Assembly: GCA_964369165.1 (NCBI GenBank)
Contig: CAYJFE010000146.1
Location: forward strand, 1 to 5,567
Length of the DNA: 5,567 bases
Direction: 5' to 3'
DNA from: CAYJAZ01 sp964369165
GTDB lineage: Bacteria > Desulfobacterota > Desulfovibrionia > Desulfovibrionales > Desulfovibrionaceae
The notes under the pieces were generated by a model. The model was not told the origin of the DNA. It saw only the letters and a program-made list of their open reading frames with translations, and did not search any database. The translations under genes and the position numbers were made by a program. Below are positions 1-5,505 of the stretch, piece by piece; the stretch's first letter is position 1; each line of letters starts with the position of its first letter.

Positions 1-73
1 TGAGAAGAGAACATTTCTTTAAAACTGACACATAACGATGAACATAATTGCCTATGGCGCGCTTGGTTTGCAT
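1..73 (-). CDS. 5' end of a CDS cut by the window edge, product unknown
   Basis: An open frame starts with ATG at 73-71 and stays open for 24 codons to the window edge; the start of the peptide reads MQTKRAIGNYVHRYVSVLKK. A strong Shine-Dalgarno sequence, GGAG at 83-80, sits six T residues upstream of the ATG. A good sigma70-like promoter (212-183) and a leader hairpin lie further upstream, and an intrinsic terminator separates it from the operon on its 5' side. These signals support a real gene rather than a chance frame. The visible N-terminus is basic (several K and R) with no clear signal peptide or domain, and I do not recognise the family. The rest of the gene lies to the left of this window. 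Confidence 0.6.
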   Translation of the reverse strand, partial: MQTKRAIGNYVHRYVSVLKKCSLL

Positions 74-93
74 AAAAAACTCCAAAAACAAAT

Positions 94-122
94 CTTTGTT
101 GTGAAACAGTTCACAATCAAAG
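94..122 (-). promoter_or_regulatory. Leader palindrome: TGTGA-N6-TCACA (CRP-like) and 12-bp hairpin
   Basis: Arms 94-105 and 110-122 pair over 12 base pairs with a single bulged T at 117 and the loop ACAG (106-109). The inner part contains TGTGA (100-104), six bases, and TCACA (111-115), which matches the consensus core of a CRP-family binding site exactly. It lies in the predicted 5' leader of the partial gene, ending 10 bases upstream of its Shine-Dalgarno sequence. As DNA it could be an operator placed about 70 bases downstream of the predicted transcription start, a position that suggests repression rather than activation. As RNA it would be a stable leader hairpin. The sequence alone does not tell which. 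Confidence 0.45.
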
Positions 123-182
123 AAGCAAATTAAAAAACACAATAAAATTTAATACATAAATCTACCAATATTATTTTTCCAC

Positions 183-212
183 TATATAACGTGATTTGCG
201 CTGAATTGTCAA
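183..212 (-). promoter_or_regulatory. Sigma70-like promoter for the partial left-edge gene
   Basis: Reading the minus strand, a perfect -35 box TTGACA (212-207) is followed after 18 bases by TATATA (188-183). A one-base shift gives TTATAT with a 17-base spacer. Transcription would start near 176, giving a leader of roughly 100 bases before the ATG at 73. The promoter lies downstream of the operon terminator, so the left-edge gene probably forms its own transcription unit. Confidence 0.6.
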
Positions 213-224
213 TTAGGTAAAAAG

Positions 225-242
225 TAATTTTCCTTAAAATTA
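225..242 (-). repeat. Perfect 7-bp AT palindrome upstream of the promoter
   Basis: TAATTTT (225-231) and AAAATTA (236-242) are perfect inverted copies around CCTT. On the minus strand the palindrome is followed by CTTTTT, so it could be a weak back-up terminator behind the main one. It is also centred about 57 bases upstream of the predicted start of the next transcript, where a regulator could bind. With only A/T pairs it may also be chance in this AT-rich spacer. Confidence 0.25.
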
Positions 243-271
243 GTTGAAAATAGAATAAAAAAAGTTCTATT

Positions 272-305
272 AAAAAAGGAAAATGAAGCCTTTATAAAAG
301 CTTCA
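272..305 (-). terminator. Intrinsic (rho-independent) terminator of the four-gene operon
   Basis: On the minus strand an imperfect palindrome at 305-284 starts TGAAGC and ends GGCTTCA. It forms a stem of about nine pairs with one G-U wobble, closed by a small A/T loop. It is followed directly by TTTTCCTTTTTT (283-272). It starts 34 bases after the TAA of the last operon gene. The U-tract lies on the minus-strand side only, so it acts on leftward transcripts. Confidence 0.8.
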
Positions 306-339
306 AAAAAGAATAAAATTTATTAAAAAAAAATAAAAT

Positions 340-1917
340 TTATACTATTCGAGCTGATTTAAGCCATTCAATGGATAAATCGCAGGCAATTAAATCTTTT
401 GATTTATTAGAATCGTCAATTATTTCAATATGATTTTCAAGCTTTTGCAAGGCTTGATTGTTCCAAATAAAATAATTTGAATCTCGCACAGGTTTTGTCA
501 AAGCATCGTAAACCTTTGGCATAATTGGAACATGATCGCCGTAAAAGCAAAAAGAAGTGGGCGTATTTGATTTATCCATATGTTTAGTTAGCATAGAAAT
601 CATTGTGTCCGCGTGCTTTAAGTGGCGAAGATAGATGGTCAAATCATCAAAATTTGTCGGTGGATTGTCATTATATACTTTCAAATCTTTAGGGCGCACC
701 TTTTCCAAATGCAAAGGTCCGTGATTTTCCATTGTGATGGCAAAGACAAAAATAGGCTGATTGTCTTCTTCTGCAATCTTCAATTCATTGCGCATACAGC
801 GAGCTACTTCAATATCAGAAATATAGGGGCCAAACTTTTTATTTTTTGCAAAGCTTTCTCTTGAAATGTATTTATCAACTTGCCAAAGCTTGAAAACCTC
901 TTCTCGCTTATAGAAATTTCTTATAAATGGGTGAATAAAAACAATTTTATAACCAAGAGATTTTAAATAGAGGGGCAAAGAGGGAATAGGATAAGCGCTT
1001 GCAGTAAGAACATAGGGATTGAATCTATGCATTTCTAAAGTTTTTTGGCTTAGTGCAGTCAAAAAAGCAAATTCAGTGCGCACAGTATTTCCGCCCCAAG
1101 CTGGCACGTTTAAAAAACCACTTTGCTTAGATTCAGTTATTGTTTTATCATAAGTACTAAGAATTTCGGGTTTAATTATAGGAAAAAAAGGTCGAGGATC
1201 AAAAAAAGATTCACTCTGCACAGCTACAAGATTTGGAAGAGGGCTATCTTCCTTTCTTTCTATCACGTTATAAAAAGATTTGCTCACGTCAGGCTTCTTT
1301 TTGAGTGCAAAAGCTTGCATATAAAGAGAGGCTAAAAGTCCGTGAGTGTGAGTGTCTTCAAAGGGAATAAAGCTGAGAGTGAGAGGATTAGTGTGATGAT
1401 AAAAAAAAGCATTGAGTGAAAGAAAAAAGAATAATATAATTATAGTATTGTAGGAAAAAAGTGACCAATTTTGCGCAGATAAAAACATATCAAAGGGCGC
1501 ACTTGGTGTGGGTTCTAAATAAATTCCTATAAGAGCAACAAGAAAAATTATTGTTGAAAAAATAAATTTCACTATACCAAAATAAGGCAAGAAAAGGCGA
1601 GGGTGACAAATAATATCAGTAACAAATTCATAGTCTTGCGCAGTAAGGCTTTCATTGAGATTGCGCACCTTTGTATTGTTTATAAGCACAAGAGTGATAA
1701 ACAAAGCTTGTGTGAGTAAAAAAGAAGAAACAACTCGTCCTAGACATAGGTTTACTATAGAAAAAACAAGAAAATAAATCCCTAAATGCACAGACCAAGC
1801 TGAACTTAGCCTTTTTAGTGAAGGCTGAGGAATAAGAAGTCGCTCAATAAATATTGTGAGCGAAAAACCAATTATTCCAAGAATTAATGTGAGAATGCCG
1901 TATACATTAACGGACAT
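340..1917 (-). CDS. LTA synthase/OpgB-like phosphoglycerol transferase (membrane-bound, alkaline phosphatase superfamily)
   Basis: This 525-residue protein has about five N-terminal membrane segments (roughly 4-29, 43-60, 62-80, 108-132, 152-173) and a C-terminal sulfatase-fold domain from about 228 that should face the periplasm. Family landmarks are present: QSESFFDPR with E236 as probable metal ligand, GGNT with T278 in the position of the nucleophilic Thr of LtaS, MENHGP at 396-401, and GDH with D461 and H462. Relatives (LtaS, OpgB/MdoB) transfer phosphoglycerol from phosphatidylglycerol to a glycolipid, glucan or polymer; here the acceptor is probably the glycan made by the neighbouring glycosyltransferases (inference). 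At 525 residues it is shorter than LtaS or OpgB. The ATG at 1917 overlaps the dehydrogenase gene by 11 bases and is preceded by TGAGG (1929-1925) seven bases away. It is the last gene of the operon, with a terminator downstream. The superfamily call is firm; the transferred group is not, since related enzymes move phosphoethanolamine. Confidence 0.88.
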   Translation of the reverse strand: MSVNVYGILTLILGIIGFSLTIFIERLLIPQPSLKRLSSAWSVHLGIYFLVFSIVNLCLGRVVSSFLLTQALFITLVLINNTKVRNLNESLTAQDYEFVTDIICHPRLFLPYFGIVKFIFSTIIFLVALIGIYLEPTPSAPFDMFLSAQNWSLFSYNTIIILFFFLSLNAFFYHHTNPLTLSFIPFEDTHTHGLLASLYMQAFALKKKPDVSKSFYNVIERKEDSPLPNLVAVQSESFFDPRPFFPIIKPEILSTYDKTITESKQSGFLNVPAWGGNTVRTEFAFLTALSQKTLEMHRFNPYVLTASAYPIPSLPLYLKSLGYKIVFIHPFIRNFYKREEVFKLWQVDKYISRESFAKNKKFGPYISDIEVARCMRNELKIAEEDNQPIFVFAITMENHGPLHLEKVRPKDLKVYNDNPPTNFDDLTIYLRHLKHADTMISMLTKHMDKSNTPTSFCFYGDHVPIMPKVYDALTKPVRDSNYFIWNNQALQKLENHIEIIDDSNKSKDLIACDLSIEWLKSARIV

Positions 1918-2674
1918 ATAAAAACCTCACAATAGGTGTTGAAAACCAAGCAGGAAGCCATGATAAAAACCACATAAGCACAAACATTGGGAAAGGAAAG
2001 GCGATGCGCGCTCTGTTTTTATCAAGCCCATCTTTGATGTATTGAGCCGCTCTTTCTGGTGAAATTTCAAAGAGATGCGGACCTGGTAATGCGTCAAGCA
2101 TAGGCGAAGTGATACAGCCTGGCATGATGGCATTCACTTTCACTCCCTGATCTTTCAAGAGCACACGAAGGGCATCTGCATAGGTGCGCACAAAGGCCTT
2201 GCTGGCGCTATAAGAGGGCAAAGTAGGCAAGCCATAATATCCAGCCACAGAGCTTACTAGAGCAATTTGCCCTTTTTTTCTTTCAATCATTTGTGGTAAA
2301 AATTTATCAACTAAATAGGTAGTCGCCATAATATTAATCTGCAAAAGTTTTTCCGCTTCTGCATAATTTTCTTTATGTATACTTCTATCAACTGCTGTAA
2401 AAATTCCTGCATTAGCGATGACTAAATCAGGCAAAGCATTTGTTTCTGAACTATTTAAAAGCGAATCATACCAAGTGTCTACAGCTTCTTTATCGCAAAT
2501 ATCAAAGCAAATAATTTCAACTTCTGCGCCTTTAGCCTTGCATTTTTCAGCAAGTTCTTCAAGAAGATCTTGCTTTCTGCCGTGCAAAGTCAACTTAATA
2601 TCTTTAGCCGCATATTCAAGAGCAAGTGGAGTGCCAATAAAGCCAGAAGCGCCTGTAATTAAAATATGTTTCAT
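1907..2674 (-). CDS. Short-chain dehydrogenase/reductase with hydrophobic C-terminal tail
   Basis: This 255-residue protein is a Rossmann-fold NAD(P)-dependent oxidoreductase. It shows a glycine-rich nucleotide loop TGASGFIG (7-14), R33 after the second strand (suggesting NADP preference), N88-A89-G90, N114, a catalytic Ser at 141 or 142, and YSASK with Y155 and K159, followed by the PG motif at 185-186. Length and catalytic tetrad fit classical SDRs. The glycine spacing looks like that of extended SDRs instead of the usual TGxxxGxG. Residues about 226-250 are strongly hydrophobic with several Trp and Phe, so the protein is probably held at the membrane. The substrate is unknown; a sugar nucleotide, lipid-linked sugar or lipid would fit the operon. 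The ATG at 2674 has AAGGTGGA (2688-2681), overlapping the stop of the preceding gene; the 3' end overlaps the next gene by 11 bases. Confidence 0.88.
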   Translation of the reverse strand: MKHILITGASGFIGTPLALEYAAKDIKLTLHGRKQDLLEELAEKCKAKGAEVEIICFDICDKEAVDTWYDSLLNSSETNALPDLVIANAGIFTAVDRSIHKENYAEAEKLLQINIMATTYLVDKFLPQMIERKKGQIALVSSVAGYYGLPTLPSYSASKAFVRTYADALRVLLKDQGVKVNAIMPGCITSPMLDALPGPHLFEISPERAAQYIKDGLDKNRARIAFPFPMFVLMWFLSWLPAWFSTPIVRFLYVR

Positions 2675-2686
2675 AAAATATCCACC

Positions 2687-4204
2687 TTATTCTGCTTTTT
2701 TATAATCGCAGTAAGACATATATAAACCGAAAGCAAAGCCAGAGCAAGAAATAAATGAATATAAACAAATCCAATAGTTTGAAAAAGAAAAAGCTAAGAA
2801 GAAAGTTGAAAGTGTATAGAATAAAGAAAAAATTTCTAAATTTCTTAATCTATCGTTGAGCTTGTGCCTATGCGCTTTTTTTTCGCCTTTAGGGGTTGTA
2901 TTGAATAAATTTTCACGCTTCAAAGTGACTTGGATTAAGGCATAAAAATAATAGAGTGAATGCGGGAAAAAGATGATAATATAGGAATAAATATTTCTAA
3001 ACTTGATCCAATTATCTAGAATAATAAACCTTTTCTTGCGTTTTCTTTTCCTGTGGATAAGCCTTTGCCTACGTTTATTAATTGTTGTTTCGCCTTTTCC
3101 CATAAAGCAAGAATATGCCCAAAGCAAGGCAGAAAATAAAAGAATTGTGCAAAATACATTGAAATAATGAGAGAAATAAGGAGTAAGGAAAGTGAGAGGT
3201 AGAGCTAGCAAGACTATAATATAAAAAGAAATTAATAAAAGTGGCGCAGTCATAAAAGAAAAGCCGTTGAGTTTTTCGTAAAGAGTCAATCCATGTTTAG
3301 ACATATCTTTAAAATGTTTGAGGCAATTTTGGATATGGCCTCTGCCCCATCTTTCTCTTTGTACTCGAAAAGCCGACATTGTTTCGGGAAGTTCTGCGAA
3401 GGAAGTCACTTCATTTACAAAAGAATATTTCCAATCACTCAATTGCGCGCGAAGTCCCATATCCATATCCTCAGTTATAGTATTGTCAACAATTCCACCT
3501 ATTTCCTCTATGCATTCTCGCCTCCAAACACATGAAGAACCAGTGAGTGAAGCCACGCAATCACTTATTGATTGCCCTACAGTCACGTCTTCCTTATGAT
3601 GAGCCATCATAGCTTGAAATTTTGTGAGGGGTGAAATATTTTTGTTGCTATAGTCAACACTTGTTTGTAAATACCCAATATTCTTGTCATTAAAATATGG
3701 AATGGTTTTAAGGAGAAATTCTTTTTCAGGTATAAAATCAGCATCAAAAATTGCGACAAAATCACCTTTTGCAAGTGACAAACCATAGGTGAGATTTCCA
3801 GCTTTATAACCTCTATTATGCCCTCTATGTGCGTAATATATAGGAATATTTTCTAAAGCTTTTTCCTCTACTAATTTTTTTGCAAGAGGCATTGAATTTT
3901 TTGAATCGTCAAGTAACCATATTTCTAATTTATCTTTTGGGTACTCTAGTTCTGAAATAGAATTAATGAGCCTTTCTATAAGATTAATTTCATTATAGAC
4001 AGGCAAAAGTACACAAACAGTTGGAAGATTATTATAGTCAATCAATGTTGGAGATTGATTGGTAGACTCACTTTCTTTTTTTGCTTTAAAATTTGAATGT
4101 TTTGTTGCTTTTTGCGTATTTTTCCACTCTAAAAATGCATAGATTAAAAAGGAGAGTGAAACTATTGCTAAAAAGAGTTCGGTAAGAAAAGCAAAAAAAG
4201 TCAT
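2687..4204 (-). CDS. Membrane-bound family 2 glycosyltransferase, cellulose-synthase-like
   Basis: This 505-residue protein begins with a membrane segment (about 4-27), followed by a cytosolic GT-A domain (about 60-300) and several further hydrophobic segments (about 316-341, 345-368, 403-425, 457-475, 476-497). The processive-synthase signature is complete: D99-D100 after LPVYNE, the DAD motif D154-A-D156, TED with the catalytic-base D246, and Q282-R-E-R-W286. FNTTPKG at 434-440 resembles the FxVTxKG gating-loop motif of BcsA. There is no C-terminal PilZ domain, so no c-di-GMP control of the BcsA type is expected. Such enzymes build beta-linked polysaccharides from a nucleotide sugar and extrude them, or make glycolipids; the sugar used here cannot be told. 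A polybasic stretch (377-392) is unusual. The ATG at 4204 has AGGTGA (4214-4209), which overlaps the stop codon of the upstream gene, giving an 8-base gap and probable translational coupling. Confidence 0.9.
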   Translation of the reverse strand: MTFFAFLTELFLAIVSLSFLIYAFLEWKNTQKATKHSNFKAKKESESTNQSPTLIDYNNLPTVCVLLPVYNEINLIERLINSISELEYPKDKLEIWLLDDSKNSMPLAKKLVEEKALENIPIYYAHRGHNRGYKAGNLTYGLSLAKGDFVAIFDADFIPEKEFLLKTIPYFNDKNIGYLQTSVDYSNKNISPLTKFQAMMAHHKEDVTVGQSISDCVASLTGSSCVWRRECIEEIGGIVDNTITEDMDMGLRAQLSDWKYSFVNEVTSFAELPETMSAFRVQRERWGRGHIQNCLKHFKDMSKHGLTLYEKLNGFSFMTAPLLLISFYIIVLLALPLTFLTPYFSHYFNVFCTILLFSALLWAYSCFMGKGETTINKRRQRLIHRKRKRKKRFIILDNWIKFRNIYSYIIIFFPHSLYYFYALIQVTLKRENLFNTTPKGEKKAHRHKLNDRLRNLEIFSLFYTLSTFFLAFSFSNYWICLYSFISCSGFAFGLYMSYCDYKKAE

Positions 4205-4212
4205 GATTTCAC

Positions 4213-5316
4213 CTAAATAGCAAGAGTTTTAACAATTTGCTTTAGTCTACACGCCCAAGTGTGATTTTCTTGCACATATTTTGCTCCTGCTTCAGCTCTT
4301 TCTTTGTCAGATGATGAGGGACCCTCTTTTAGTTTTGCAAGAAGTTCTGTAATTTCAGCTTGTTCTGAGAGGGGGTAACAATAATCAGAAAATAAATTCA
4401 TCACAACAGGACTTTGATTAGTAATCAAAATGCCACCACAAGCCAAAATTTCAAGAAAGCGACGAGAAAGCATGGTATCAGAATCATCGACTGAATTTAT
4501 ATTGAAAGATACAAGATGTTTCTTATATAAATCAGCCGTTTGGGCATAGGGGACAGGGTCAAAAATAGTCACATTGTCTTTATCTGGGAATTGAAAATGT
4601 GTCGAATGGAAAAGCTCTTTTTTGTGCCTATCGTAAATATTTAAGGGCATTTTGCTCTCAGCGCAAGAATCAAAAATTATTTCCATAAAATTCTTACGTT
4701 TATTCAAAATTCTTTTATAGTAAGAACCGACAAAACAGGCATCGTTTTGAGTAAAATTGAAGCCAGTAAAATTATGAAACTTGTCTTGATAAGCCATGGC
4801 AAGCACATCTAAATGTGTGGAATCAGGCAGTTCTTTTTTATAGAGTGGCAGAAAGTTAGAATCAGCAGTGAATACATAATCGCATTTCTTTGCAACATCT
4901 ATGAATGAAGAAAAAAATGGTCTATCATCCTTGTTCCAAAAGACAGTAGGAATTGATAAATCCTTAGCATATTGGATTAAAGTATATATTTTCCTTTGTG
5001 GAAGCTGGCGAATTAATTTCGATTGCTTGGCTACTTCGTAATGCCATTCGCCTGTAATTCCTTTAAAGACTGACTCGATAAAAACAAAGTCAGGCTTCCA
5101 ATTTTTCAAAATATCTTGATAGTTTGCAGGGGTGAGAATTTTTATTCGGCAGTCAACTGAAAAAGAAAGAGTAGTCAAATAATCAGCAACTAGAGCTACT
5201 TTGAGATTAGCAAATTCGCCGCGCACGGAATTGTCCGCATTGTCTTCATTGATATGCGGCACTTTTGAGCGTGAAAGTTCGAGAGCTTTTAATAGGCTTG
5301 ATAACACAATTTCCAC
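4213..5316 (-). CDS. CgeB-like family 1 glycosyltransferase
   Basis: This 367-residue protein has no signal peptide or membrane segment and should be cytosolic. The N-terminal half carries FIESVFKG-TGEWHYEVA (79-95) and IPTVFWNKDDRPFF (122-135), then DYVFTADSNFLPLYK (146-160), the arrangement typical of CgeB-like GT-B proteins. The C-terminal half has SRRFLEILACGG (284-295), F309, and NHTWACRLKQIV (351-362), matching the C-terminal nucleotide-sugar-binding module (Glyco_trans_1_2 type). Relatives transfer sugars in spore-coat, capsule or other envelope glycans; donor and acceptor here are unknown. It is the first gene of the operon. The start is GTG at 5316 (first in-frame start after the upstream TAG at 5340); no good Shine-Dalgarno precedes it. 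A second GTG at 5307 is equally possible, with GGTGGA at 5317-5312 as a weak ribosome site. The conserved domain begins only near residue 38, so the start is uncertain. Confidence 0.85.
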   Translation of the reverse strand: MEIVLSSLLKALELSRSKVPHINEDNADNSVRGEFANLKVALVADYLTTLSFSVDCRIKILTPANYQDILKNWKPDFVFIESVFKGITGEWHYEVAKQSKLIRQLPQRKIYTLIQYAKDLSIPTVFWNKDDRPFFSSFIDVAKKCDYVFTADSNFLPLYKKELPDSTHLDVLAMAYQDKFHNFTGFNFTQNDACFVGSYYKRILNKRKNFMEIIFDSCAESKMPLNIYDRHKKELFHSTHFQFPDKDNVTIFDPVPYAQTADLYKKHLVSFNINSVDDSDTMLSRRFLEILACGGILITNQSPVVMNLFSDYCYPLSEQAEITELLAKLKEGPSSSDKERAEAGAKYVQENHTWACRLKQIVKTLAI

Positions 5317-5330
5317 CGAATTTGAATTTA

Positions 5331-5378
5331 GAAAGCACTATGTTTTAGTAATTTATAATCTCTAAAACATAGTCTTTC
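5331..5378 (-). repeat. 17-bp perfect inverted repeat just upstream of the operon
   Basis: Arms 5331-5348 and 5362-5378 pair over 17 bases with only one extra base (C5336) and a 13-base loop (5349-5361). The core of each arm is ACTATGTTTTAG or its complement. It ends 14 bases before the GTG start of the CgeB-like gene. No T-run follows on either strand, so it is not a classic intrinsic terminator. It could be an operator flanking the possible -10 box in the loop, or a hairpin in a read-through transcript coming from the barrel gene. Confidence 0.8.
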
Positions 5379-5380
5379 CA
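5352..5380 (-). promoter_or_regulatory. Possible operon promoter inside the inverted repeat
   Basis: On the minus strand TGGAAA (5380-5375, four of six consensus bases) and TATAAA (5357-5352, five of six) are 17 bases apart. Transcription would start near 5345, about 30 bases before the GTG at 5316. The -10 box falls in the loop of the inverted repeat, so a protein bound to both arms would cover it. This is the best promoter candidate seen in the 189-base spacer, but such matches occur by chance in AT-rich DNA. Confidence 0.4.
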
Positions 5381-5505
5381 TTGCCTATTTTGCACTATAT
5401 GTTCTCTACACGCAAGCCCTTTTTTAAAGAGAATTTTTGGGAAGTTTTTCTCTGTAACAGTTTGTGATTAAAAGCTTAATAGTGTGTGCTGTGTATTATT
5501 TGTTA

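Noticed and set aside
622..864. Plus-strand open frame of 80 codons
   Set aside because: It is a shadow inside the LTAS-like gene; no recognisable domain, and the minus-strand frame carries all the family motifs.
1123..1335. Plus-strand open frame of 70 codons
   Set aside because: Shadow of the LTAS-like gene with low-complexity, basic and aromatic-rich translation and no family signal.
1927..2133. Second minus-strand frame of 68 codons inside the SDR gene
   Set aside because: It is the +1 shadow of the SDR C-terminal half; the SDR frame is intact, so there is no frameshift to explain.
2418..2705. Plus-strand open frame of 95 codons
   Set aside because: Antisense shadow of the SDR gene, Ser/Ala-rich without domain features.
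3293..3599. Two overlapping plus-strand frames of 80 and 93 codons
   Set aside because: Antisense to the conserved catalytic core of the GT2 gene; mutually overlapping and without homology signs.
2687..4204. Call as bacterial cellulose synthase BcsA
   Set aside because: No PilZ domain, shorter length, and no BcsB, BcsC or BcsZ neighbours; only the family-level GT2 call is supported.
5338..5361. GTTTTAGAG string resembling part of a type II CRISPR repeat or tracrRNA
   Set aside because: Only one copy, no spacer-repeat periodicity and no cas genes in view; it is simply one arm of the inverted repeat and the start of its loop.
5417..5455. Possible terminator for the barrel gene (AGAGAA and TTCTCT separated by about 14 bases)
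   Set aside because: Only six pairs with a long loop and followed by TTAAAAAA rather than a T-run on the minus strand, so it does not qualify.
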